A stretch of 31,151 bases of DNA from Clostridiales bacterium (GTDB taxonomy: Bacteria > Bacillota_A > Clostridia > Christensenellales > Christensenellaceae): contig QANA01000011.1 in assembly GCA_003149735.1 (NCBI GenBank), positions 1 through 31,151 of the forward strand, given 5' to 3'. Numbering within the stretch: position 1 is the stretch's first letter; every line of letters starts with the position of its first letter. Below are positions 8,248 through 15,344 of the stretch, in pieces. The position numbers were made by a program, and so were the translations under genes. The notes under the pieces are model-generated. The model worked only from the letters and a program-made list of their open reading frames with translations. It searched no databases and was not told where the DNA came from.

Positions 8248-9167
8248 ACTATTTTCTCCGGATGAATAGTGGGTAACAATTGATGAATCAGCTCACTGGA
8301 AGCCAGAGTCGTTCCGGGCAGAGAGATCGTAGCAGCGGCGGCGGCAGTTCCTACCGCAATCGCTTCATCCAATCCACCACCATGATTTAAAACGCTTAAA
8401 AGGCCAGCTAACATAGAATCGCCAGCTCCAACGGTTGAATCCGGATTTTTGACAGCTGCTTTAGAAAAATAAGCTTCTTCCGCATTTACAATGATGGCTC
8501 CGTCTCCTCCCATGGACACAACGCAAATATCTATCCCATCTTGAATAAGATGGCGGCAGGCGTCAATAATGGCAGACATATCTTCAGATGTATAGCTTTC
8601 TCCTGTCAGCTGACCCAATTCCTCCAAATTTGGTTTGATTAGGTACGGTTTCTGTTTGACACCCTGGCGTAGTGCTTCTCCGGAAGCATCTAATACACAG
8701 CGGCAAGGCAACATCGCCATCAACTGGCAGTAATAATCCGGAGGGCATCCCTGCGGCAGTGAGCCAGTTAATACAACGGTATCTTCCGGTTTTACCAAAT
8801 GCAACAGCCCTTTTTCAAATTCACATAAAGCTTCTTTTGAGACGATCGGGCCTTTATCATTAATTTCGGTTGTGACCGAAGTCGTACGGTCGACAATTTT
8901 AATATTTACACGCGGCTCACCTTCCAGAGTATAAAAGGAAGTAAGAATATCTTCCAGTCCATTGCGAATGGGCGAGCATTCGCGATTGCATAAAAACCCG
9001 GTTACATATACAGGAACACCCAGCCGATTCAGCACAACAGAGAGATTTAATGCCTTTCCGCCGCCTTGCAAAATAGAGCTCTTCACACGATTTGTCCCGC
9101 CTATGGTAAAATGATCGATATAAATCGTTTTATCAATGGTTGGATTCAAATAAATTGCATAAATCAT
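8244..9167 (-). CDS. PfkB-family sugar-phosphate kinase, 1-phosphofructokinase/tagatose-6-phosphate kinase type
   Basis: This ribokinase-superfamily kinase of 307 residues most resembles FruK/LacC. Signature 1 is at 35-50 (GGGKALNLSVVLNRLG, where FruK usually has GGKGINVS). LTGSLPQGCP (133-142) and LIKPNLEELGQL (176-187) bind substrate and nucleotide. Signature 2, DSTVGAGDSMLAG (243-255), supplies the anion hole and the catalytic base Asp250. A ribosome-binding site (AAGAAGG) precedes the ATG. The classical fru partners (DeoR regulator, PTS FruA) are absent, and the only operon partner is homoserine kinase, so the substrate is not certain. I therefore give no gene symbol. Confidence 0.85.
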   Translation of the reverse strand: MIYAIYLNPTIDKTIYIDHFTIGGTNRVKSSILQGGGKALNLSVVLNRLGVPVYVTGFLCNRECSPIRNGLEDILTSFYTLEGEPRVNIKIVDRTTSVTTEINDKGPIVSKEALCEFEKGLLHLVKPEDTVVLTGSLPQGCPPDYYCQLMAMLPCRCVLDASGEALRQGVKQKPYLIKPNLEELGQLTGESYTSEDMSAIIDACRHLIQDGIDICVVSMGGDGAIIVNAEEAYFSKAAVKNPDSTVGAGDSMLAGLLSVLNHGGGLDEAIAVGTAAAAATISLPGTTLASSELIHQLLPTIHPEKIV

Positions 9168-9268
9168 AGTCGACCTTCTTTAAAATTATCTATAGTAGTA
9201 TAATTATCTCATAATTGAAAGATAAAATCCATCCTTATGAAAATTTTATTTTCTTTTTGCGGAAATTC

Positions 9269-9277
9269 TGTTATGAT
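9269..9277 (+). promoter_or_regulatory. Possible extended -10 promoter for the EF-G-like gene
   Basis: TGTTATGAT fits an extended -10 (TGn-TATGAT), but no good -35 is seen at the right distance. It would give a leader of roughly 110 bases before ATG 9397. The rest of the 229-bp region between the divergent kinase and GTPase genes shows no other clear element. Confidence 0.3.
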
Positions 9278-9396
9278 ATATTTAATAAGAGTTTTGAAAT
9301 TTGCTTTGGCATGATAAACCGATTCCTGAGATATATTTTTAGGAGTTTCAGTGAAGCATGACATAATATATAAGAATGGAAAATTGGAGGAACATT

Positions 9397-11475
9397 ATGA
9401 AGGTATACGATGCCGCGAATATTCGGAACATCGCTGTTGTTGGGCATGGCGGAGATGGAAAAACCACTCTGGTAGAATCATTTTTGTTCGATTCCGGCGC
9501 TATAGAGCGCAAAGGCAGAGTTGAAGATGGTAATACGACAACTGACTTTGATCCCGAGGAAGTAAAAAGAGGATTCTCATTAACAGCAGGGCTTGCTCCT
9601 GTGGAGTGGAAGAATGAAAAATTTAACTTTATCGATACTCCCGGATATTTCGATTTTGTCGGCGAAGCCACTCAGGCTTACGCGTTGGCGGATAGCCTGC
9701 TCATCGTATCCAGTGCAGCTGCTCGCTTAGAAGTTGGGGCAGAAAAAGCATTTAGCGCGGCTAAAAAGATGGATAAACCGGTTGCTTTTGTTGTCAACCA
9801 AATGGATAAAGAGCATGCACACTTCGGTAAAACAGTTGCTCAATATAAAGAGAAATTCGGTTCCGGCATTACTGTTGTTTATATGCCGATCATGATAGAC
9901 AGCAAATTTGCAGGCTATATCAACATTCTGGAAAATAAAGCTTTCATGTTCGAAGGCAAAGGCGTAAAAGAATGCCCGATCCCTGAAGAGTTTGCAGAAG
10001 AAGTTGCTACTTATCGTCAAAATCTGGTAGAAAATGCTGCTGCCAGTGATGAAGCTCTGTTGGAAAAGTTTTTTGCCGGCGAGGAATTGAGCCAAGCAGA
10101 TATTTTTAAGGGATTGAAAACATGTGTCGCTTCTCGTGACATTTTCCCTGTATTTGTTTGCTCTGCCTTGGAAGATAAATGCGTCCGCGAATTGATGGAT
10201 GGATTGATTTCTATCATGCCGACCGCAGCAGAAGCCCCAGCTGTTTCTGCTGTTAACAGCAACGGTGAAGAGATAGAAGTTTCTGTTGGAGATACCGGTG
10301 CTTTTGCTGGGCAGATTATGAAAACGATCGCCGATCAGTTTGTTGGAAAAATCAGCGTTGTGAAAGTATTGCGTGGCAGTATAAAGCAGACTTCTGCCAT
10401 TTATAACGTAAATGCCGATAAAGCTGAAAAGTTTGGCAATTTAACGATCATGCGTGGTAAGAACTTAATTAACGTTCCGCAGGTAAATGCAGGAGATATT
10501 TTCGCCCTTTCTAAATTGCAATATTCTTTTACCGGAGATACCATGACAGATGTTTCAGATAAAATTCGTTTCTCCGCATTGGAATTTGGTGAACCCTGTA
10601 TCTCTCTGGCAGTCACAGCTAAGAAACAAGGAGAAGAGGAAAAAGTATTTTCCGGCTTGCACAGACTGGAAGAAGAAGATCCCACGATTACAGTTACCAA
10701 AAACAGCGAGACTGGTGATATGCTCATCAATGGCATGGGGGAAATGCATATTGAAGTCACCTGTCAGAAACTGAAAAATAAATTTGGCGTTGAAGCAGCT
10801 TTGCGTGATCCGAAAGTTGCCTATCGGGAAACAATTAAGAAAACAGCTGAAGCCGAAGGACGGCATAAAAAGCAATCTGGCGGTGCCGGTCAGTATGGTG
10901 TTGTACAGATTCGCTTTGAGCCTATCAAAGACGGTAGTGCAGATTTTGAATTTGTAAACGCGATTGTCGGCGGCGTAGTTCCTAAAGAATTTATTCCTGC
11001 AGTAGAAAAAGGTCTTCGCGAAAGCATTGTACACGGTGTGTTAGCCGGTTATCCGATGGTAAATTTGCGCGCTACATTATTTGATGGAAAATATCACCCT
11101 GTAGATTCCAAAGAAGTCGCGTTCAAATCAGCCGCACGACTCGCCTATAAAGCGGCTTGCGCTAAGGCAGAACCGGTTTTGTTGGAACCCATCGGCAAAG
11201 TTAAAGTATTTATTCCTGATGAATATATGGGAGATATTATCGGGGATATGAATAGGCGTCGTGGTCGTATTCTGGGAATGCATCCTAGCGAAGATGGACA
11301 AATGGTAGAAGCAGAAGTACCTATGAGTGAAATGGTAAAATATGCAACTGACCTTCGTTCCATGACACAGGCTCGCGGTAGCTTCAGCATCGCATTTGAA
11401 CGGTATGAAGAAATGCCGGCTCAAATGGCTGCCAAGGTAATTGAACAGGCCAAGAAAGATATGGAAGAAGAGTAA
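9397..11475 (+). CDS. fusA: Elongation factor G-like translational GTPase (EF-G paralogue)
   Basis: This 692-residue protein has the full EF-G domain plan. The G domain shows G1 GHGGDGKTT (16-24), G3 DTPGYFDF (80-87) and G4 NQMDK (134-138). Domain IV is clear around HKKQSGGAGQYGVVQIRFEP, and the C-terminal domain V contains EYMGDIIGDMNRRRGRILGM. Canonical EF-G has GHIDAGKTT in G1 and an RGITI switch I, whereas this protein has GHGGDGKTT and RGFSL, the mark of the EF-G-like paralogues found in many Bacillota. It also stands alone rather than in the rpsL-rpsG-fusA-tuf operon. Whether it drives translocation, recycling or another ribosome task is unknown. GGAGG 8 bases upstream fixes ATG 9397; the in-frame ATG at 9376 lacks such a site. 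Confidence 0.88.
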   Translation: MKVYDAANIRNIAVVGHGGDGKTTLVESFLFDSGAIERKGRVEDGNTTTDFDPEEVKRGFSLTAGLAPVEWKNEKFNFIDTPGYFDFVGEATQAYALADSLLIVSSAAARLEVGAEKAFSAAKKMDKPVAFVVNQMDKEHAHFGKTVAQYKEKFGSGITVVYMPIMIDSKFAGYINILENKAFMFEGKGVKECPIPEEFAEEVATYRQNLVENAAASDEALLEKFFAGEELSQADIFKGLKTCVASRDIFPVFVCSALEDKCVRELMDGLISIMPTAAEAPAVSAVNSNGEEIEVSVGDTGAFAGQIMKTIADQFVGKISVVKVLRGSIKQTSAIYNVNADKAEKFGNLTIMRGKNLINVPQVNAGDIFALSKLQYSFTGDTMTDVSDKIRFSALEFGEPCISLAVTAKKQGEEEKVFSGLHRLEEEDPTITVTKNSETGDMLINGMGEMHIEVTCQKLKNKFGVEAALRDPKVAYRETIKKTAEAEGRHKKQSGGAGQYGVVQIRFEPIKDGSADFEFVNAIVGGVVPKEFIPAVEKGLRESIVHGVLAGYPMVNLRATLFDGKYHPVDSKEVAFKSAARLAYKAACAKAEPVLLEPIGKVKVFIPDEYMGDIIGDMNRRRGRILGMHPSEDGQMVEAEVPMSEMVKYATDLRSMTQARGSFSIAFERYEEMPAQMAAKVIEQAKKDMEEE

Positions 11476-11488
11476 TCTTCAACACAGA

Positions 11489-11520
11489 ACTGCCCTGCCT
11501 TGATTGGTAGGGCAGTATTT
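11489..11520 (+). terminator. Probable terminator after the EF-G-like gene
   Basis: Arms ACTGCCCT (11489-11496) and AGGGCAGT (11509-11516) enclose a 12-base loop, followed by ATTTGT, a poor T run. It may only attenuate, because the Dabb gene begins 20 bases further on. Confidence 0.6.
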
Positions 11521-11540
11521 GTATAAAGGAGAATTAAAAT

Positions 11541-11822
11541 ATGATTAAACATGTTGTATGTCAAAAATTTGCAGATAAGCAAGATGCACAGCAGGCAGCA
11601 GAGATGCTGCGTGCATTAGTAGGCGTAATTCCTTCTCTCAAAAGTATGGAAGTGGGGATCGATTTTCTGGGATCAGAGCGCTCTTATGACTTGGTATTAA
11701 TCGCTGAATTTGAAAATGAAGAGGGCTTGCATGCCTATGATGCGCATCCGGCTCACGGGGAAGTTCGGAAATTTATCCGTGCTCATCGTACTGGAACGGT
11801 CAGTGTAGATTTTTACTGTTGA
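11541..11822 (+). CDS. Dabb (stress-responsive A/B-barrel) family protein
   Basis: This small cytoplasmic protein of 93 residues has the ferredoxin-like Dabb fold, which dimerises to a barrel. Family marks are the opening MIKHVVCQKF, a helix with Ala-Leu repeats, SYDLVLIAEFENEEGLHAY and the closing strand around HPAHGEVRKFI. Members include plant heat-stable stress proteins and unassigned bacterial proteins; the substrate is unknown here. AAAGGAG precedes the ATG. The TGA stop overlaps the ribosome-binding site of the following PHP hydrolase, so they form an operon. Confidence 0.88.
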   Translation: MIKHVVCQKFADKQDAQQAAEMLRALVGVIPSLKSMEVGIDFLGSERSYDLVLIAEFENEEGLHAYDAHPAHGEVRKFIRAHRTGTVSVDFYC

Positions 11823-11833
11823 GGCAATTCTAT

Positions 11834-12664
11834 ATGCAGGTAAACTGGAATTTTCATACACATTCTACTTGGTGCGACGGCAAAAATACCATAGCAGAAA
11901 TGGCACAAGCTGCCCATGAAAAAGGATTTTCCACACTCGGTTTTTCTGGACATGGGTATTGCCCGATTTCTCAGGAATACTGCATGACTCCTGAAAACGA
12001 AACAGCCTACCGTCAGGAAGTAATCGAACTACGGGGACGCTATCGAGGTGTTATGCATATTTATCTTGGCCTGGAGCTGGAAGGACAGGATCAGCGATTA
12101 TTTCCTCCGGGACAGTACGATTATCTGATTAATTCCGTACATTATGTAGAAGCCGGAGGAATTTACTATCCTATGGACGAGTCTGCAGAAACTTTGCAAA
12201 AATGTATTACTGAAGGTTTCGGCGGTGATCCATATAGACTGATCGAAAAATTTTTCCAGCTTTCTGCCGAATCCGCTTGTGCAAGAAAACCGGATATCAT
12301 TGGTCATTTTGACCTTGTGACGCGTTATAATGGGGCAGGACTGTTTTTTGATGAGCAAAGCAGGAGATATCAGGGGATTGTATTGGAAGCAATACGGGAA
12401 GCAATAAAAAGCGGGGGTATTTTTGAAATTAATTCCGGAGCCATTTCAAGAGGAATTAAAAACCGGATTTATCCGGCTATGTTTATGCTGAAGGAAATTT
12501 GTCGTTTGGGTGGAAAAATGATACTTTCTTCTGATGCACACAGAGCAGAGCACTTGGATTTTGCTTTTCCGTTGATGGAACAATTATTAAAGGAGGCCGG
12601 ATTCCGCACCTCCATGTGCTTAACAGAGCACGGATGGGAGGAAATCGCTTTACCCGGCTGTTAG
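11834..12664 (+). CDS. PHP-domain phosphohydrolase, histidinol-phosphatase (HisJ/HisK)-like
   Basis: This metal-dependent phosphatase has 276 residues. Metal-binding motifs occur in the order of the family: FHTHSTWCDGKNT (motif 1), GFSGHG (motif 2), the Glu in GLELEG, SVHYV, IGHFDLVTRYN, and SSDAHRAEH (motif 4). The overall shape is that of PHP-type histidinol-phosphate phosphatase, the last-but-one step group of histidine synthesis, but no other his gene is nearby, so the true substrate may differ. ATG 11834 is chosen because GAGG lies nine bases upstream; a TTG at 11819 is the only earlier in-frame start. Confidence 0.82.
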   Translation: MQVNWNFHTHSTWCDGKNTIAEMAQAAHEKGFSTLGFSGHGYCPISQEYCMTPENETAYRQEVIELRGRYRGVMHIYLGLELEGQDQRLFPPGQYDYLINSVHYVEAGGIYYPMDESAETLQKCITEGFGGDPYRLIEKFFQLSAESACARKPDIIGHFDLVTRYNGAGLFFDEQSRRYQGIVLEAIREAIKSGGIFEINSGAISRGIKNRIYPAMFMLKEICRLGGKMILSSDAHRAEHLDFAFPLMEQLLKEAGFRTSMCLTEHGWEEIALPGC

Positions 12665-12692
12665 AGCAAATAAAAAAAGAAGAGGGGAAAGT

Positions 12693-13322
12693 AGGCAAGT
12701 AAATTTTATTACCAGTGGTTGGCCAAATGGTTATACAAATATATTTATCGAACAGCTCAAAATCTATTTACAGCAACCTGCACAAAAATTTCTTTTTATC
12801 GCATCAGATTTTGCCAATCATGCAAAAGCGCAATATTATTTACAGCAATGTTTACAACAATTTGGTGCGCATGATATCACTTTCCAGCAAATTGATATAC
12901 TCGATTATATGATTATGCCGGATAAAGCTGTGAAATTGATAGAAGAAGCAGATATTATTGTATTAGCCGGAGGCCCTATGCTCAAACAAATTTCCTCCAT
13001 TCATGAATATGGCCTGGCGCCGGCTTTGCGAGAACAGCAGGGAATTACCATAGGTATCAGTGCAGGTTCAATTAATATGGCTAAACGCGTTGTATTAGCC
13101 AAAGATATGTCAGACGATATCCCAGAACTCAGCATTTATGAAGGGATTGGCTTAACAAATATCAATATCGAACCACATCTTGGAGATTCATCTTTCGAGC
13201 ACATGGACGAAATACGGCAGGCTGCCCGCTATGCTCCCATTTATGGCCTTTATGATGAGAGCTTCATTTTAGAGGTGAATGGAGATAAACGCTTTTTCGG
13301 TCCATATCAACTATTTCAATAG
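12693..13322 (+). pseudogene. Peptidase S51 (dipeptidase E-like / glutamine-amidotransferase-like) homologue with start codon apparently lost
   Basis: The frame from 12693 to TAG 13320-13322 encodes about 209 residues, the usual S51 length. It begins QVNFITSGWPNGYTNIFIEQ and includes the strand FLFIASDFANH and the nucleophile elbow ITIGISAGSINMAK (Ser near residue 123). EADIIVLAGGPMLKQ, EPHLGDSSFEHMDEIR and YGLYDESFILEV follow the family pattern. A ribosome-binding site GAGGGG (12682-12687) is followed five bases later by AGG at 12693, exactly where an ATG is expected. No ATG, GTG or TTG occurs in frame from there until ATG 12909, which lacks a ribosome-binding site and would delete the N-terminal third. 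Either one base change killed the start, or a rare start codon is used, or the base is misread. The rest of the frame is intact. Confidence 0.65.
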
Positions 13323-13341
13323 AAAAAATTTTGCACTTAAT

Positions 13342-13384
13342 AAAGAAGCTTTCTTTGTGTGTTATACGCAAAGAAAGCTTCTTT
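13342..13384. terminator. Strong bidirectional terminator
   Basis: A 16-bp perfect stem (arms AAAGAAGCTTTCTTTG at 13342-13357 and its complement at 13369-13384) lies between the convergent S51 and tadA genes. Its right arm reaches the tadA stop codon. Confidence 0.85.
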
Positions 13385-13869
13385 CATTGTGATTGCAGGA
13401 TTTTCTTTTTTCCCAGCCGTTTCGCCTGAAAATATTCTTTTAAAATAAGAGAACACCGTTCTTGCAATACGCCACCGATGACTTCCGGTTTATGATTAAG
13501 CCCATAAGTATTCAAATCCAACAGACTGCCAAATGCGCCAGCCTTTGAGTCATAAGCACCAAAGTAGACTCGATCTATACGGGAATTGATAATGGCTCCT
13601 GCACACATTGGGCACGGTTCAAGCGTAACATATAATTCAGCACCAGATAAGCGCCAGCTTTTTAACTTTTTAGCAGCTTTTAAAATAGCCAACAGTTCTG
13701 CATGTGCACATGGGTTTTTTTTACTTTCTCGGCGATTATGTGCACGAGCGATGATCTTGCCATCATAGACAATGACCGCACCAACCGGCACTTCATCAAT
13801 CACACGCGCCTTCATCGCCTGTGCAAACGCAGCTTCCATATAAACTTCCTGTTGCAATTGTTCAGCCAT
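13384..13869 (-). CDS. tadA: tRNA(adenine-34) deaminase
   Basis: TadA converts A34 to inosine in the anticodon of tRNA-Arg(ACG). The protein has 161 residues and the cytidine/deoxycytidylate deaminase zinc site: CAHAELLAI supplies the His ligand and catalytic Glu, and LEPCPMCAGAI supplies the two Cys ligands. VPVGAVIVYDGKIIARAHNRRE is typical of TadA. The start at 13869 gives the normal N-terminus. A GAGGAGG site lies 11-12 bases upstream within the end of the HAD gene. An in-frame start at 13914 would add 15 residues with no ribosome-binding site. It is the last gene of the leftward rqcH-uvrB-uvrA run. Confidence 0.9.
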   Translation of the reverse strand: MAEQLQQEVYMEAAFAQAMKARVIDEVPVGAVIVYDGKIIARAHNRRESKKNPCAHAELLAILKAAKKLKSWRLSGAELYVTLEPCPMCAGAIINSRIDRVYFGAYDSKAGAFGSLLDLNTYGLNHKPEVIGGVLQERCSLILKEYFQAKRLGKKKILQSQ

Positions 13870-13876
13870 AAATGCT

Positions 13877-14695
13877 TTAGTCCTCCTCTTGTAGAGCAGC
13901 CAAAATATCAGCAACGCTGTCTAAAATATAATCAGGACGAATTTCTTGCTGAGCCTTAATTTCTTCCAGAGTTACTTCTCCGGAAAGAACAGCAATACCT
14001 ACGATTCCTCCGGCAGTGGCCGTTGCAATATCGGTATACAAGCGATCTCCCACGATAGCGGTTTTTTGCGGATCAGTACCTGCGGCATTCAGAATATATT
14101 CAACTGTTTCTTTAAAAGGCTTTCCTGTAAATTTAGGTTCGACTCCAGTTGCGTGCGTGATCATTTTGCACATAGAACCGCAATCGGGTAGATAGGCGCC
14201 AGCTTCCAATGGGCAAACTTTATCAATGTTAGTTGCCAAAAATGGAGCTCCTGCAGAGATCATGCGACAAATTGTGGTTGCTTTTTCAAAATTGAAAGTG
14301 GTATCAAATCCTAAAACCACTGCGTCTGGCACAGTTGTAGTACCCGTACAAAGAAGTTTTATACCAGCACTACTAAATTGTTCTTCCAATTCGGGCGTAC
14401 CTGCCAAATAAATAGTTGGCGTTGTACCAAAATATTTTTTTAAATAATGGATCATGACATCGCCGGAAGTCATGATATGCTGACGGGTAATGCCTGAAAA
14501 ACCCAAACGTGTCAGTTTTTGAATATATGCTTTCGGAGATCTTGAAGAATTATTGGTGAAAAAATAGAATTCCTTGTGCCTAGCTTTCAACGCTTCTATT
14601 AACTCCAAAGAACCCGGAATTAAAGAATCGCCAAGGTTAATTGTCCCATCCATATCAAATACAAAGCATTCTATTTCCCGCAAAGAAAGTGCCAT
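13877..14695 (-). CDS. HAD-superfamily hydrolase, class IIA (NagD/p-nitrophenylphosphatase-like)
   Basis: This cytoplasmic phosphatase of 272 residues shows motif I FVFDMDGTINLGD with the nucleophile Asp, motif II FFTNNSSRS, Lys in FTGKPFKETVEYIL, and motif IV AIVGDRLYTDIATA. The class IIA cap domain lies between motifs II and III. Relatives act on nucleotides, sugar phosphates or phosphoglycolate as house-cleaning enzymes; the substrate here is unknown. GGGAG seven bases upstream selects ATG 14695 over a TTG at 14701. Its end carries the tadA ribosome-binding site, so the two are coupled. Confidence 0.88.
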   Translation of the reverse strand: MALSLREIECFVFDMDGTINLGDSLIPGSLELIEALKARHKEFYFFTNNSSRSPKAYIQKLTRLGFSGITRQHIMTSGDVMIHYLKKYFGTTPTIYLAGTPELEEQFSSAGIKLLCTGTTTVPDAVVLGFDTTFNFEKATTICRMISAGAPFLATNIDKVCPLEAGAYLPDCGSMCKMITHATGVEPKFTGKPFKETVEYILNAAGTDPQKTAIVGDRLYTDIATATAGGIVGIAVLSGEVTLEEIKAQQEIRPDYILDSVADILAALQEED

Positions 14696-14714
14696 TGTCA
14701 AACTCCCTTTCCAC

Positions 14715-15335
14715 TCAAAGCAATTCTGAAAAATCGAGATCTTTTACTGTTACACCAGGATAACAGATTTCCACTTCATAAATTTCATAGAGATGCAATA
14801 AATTTTCCTGCATAAATTCCTTCAAAATTTCTTCATCCGTAATATGAGTATAGAGCAAAGCCAAATCTTCCAATAAGGCATCGATATTATAATCTTTGAT
14901 AGATTCATTAATACTCCAAGTACGGAAAGAGGTGTTATCCATGCCCAATGCGCCTTGCAGTGTCGTAGCAAAAAGCAGTTCATTCCCATAAAGCTCAGTA
15001 TCCTGAATTTCTAACATATGCGCATCATATTCCTTTTCCAATGCAGAACGATCATAGGCAAGACCATATTCTGTAGCAAAATAGGAGAGAAGAGCAATTT
15101 GTGCTTGTTGAATAAATAGTTTTTTCTCACTTAATACTTCTGTCTTTTTAATATCATGGGAAACTATTTGCTGAATGGTCAGGCGCTTAAAATCCAGCGC
15201 CGTCATTATAATTTCACCATTTACAAGAAGCAGCGCCTCATCATCAGAAAAACGCTCCAATTTACTTTGGGAACAACCGGTAAAACCGAAAAACATTCCC
15301 AAACATAAACAAAAAGCCAAAATATGCTTTTTCAT
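14715..15335 (-). CDS. Predicted lipoprotein with SurA/PrsA-like N-terminal segment
   Basis: This 206-residue protein starts with a lipoprotein signal, a hydrophobic stretch ending in the lipobox GFTGC (Cys21), so the mature protein is anchored outside the membrane. The following LLLVNGEIIMTALDFKRLTI resembles the opening of SurA/PrsA chaperones (VNGE...I...DF). The rest is helical and acidic, with no parvulin domain. It may be a chaperone-like remnant or a separate family; the function is unknown. GGAG, which overlaps the end of uvrA, lies 12 bases before the ATG. It sits between uvrA and the HAD gene in the leftward run. Confidence 0.7.
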   Translation of the reverse strand: MKKHILAFCLCLGMFFGFTGCSQSKLERFSDDEALLLVNGEIIMTALDFKRLTIQQIVSHDIKKTEVLSEKKLFIQQAQIALLSYFATEYGLAYDRSALEKEYDAHMLEIQDTELYGNELLFATTLQGALGMDNTSFRTWSINESIKDYNIDALLEDLALLYTHITDEEILKEFMQENLLHLYEIYEVEICYPGVTVKDLDFSELL

Positions 15336-15344
15336 CGTTTGCTA

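Noticed and set aside
10555..11034. Minus-strand open frame of 159 codons within the EF-G-like gene
   Set aside because: It is a shadow of a highly conserved coding region; there is no ribosome-binding site and the composition is unlike a real protein.
11500..11527. TTGATT-N16-TATAAA as a promoter for the Dabb gene
   Set aside because: Its start point would fall near 11534, after the AAAGGAG ribosome-binding site of the gene, so it could not give a translatable transcript. It also overlaps the terminator hairpin.
12634..12702. Short frame MGGNRFTRLLEQ... overlapping the PHP gene end and S51 start, as a coupling peptide or frameshift feeder
   Set aside because: No ribosome-binding site at a suitable distance and no slippery sequence at its end; the simpler reading is a lost ATG at 12693.
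12715..12912. Open frame of 65 codons starting with ATG before the S51 peptidase
   Set aside because: It lies in another frame over the conserved S51 N-terminus (VNFITSGWPNGY...), so it is a shadow.
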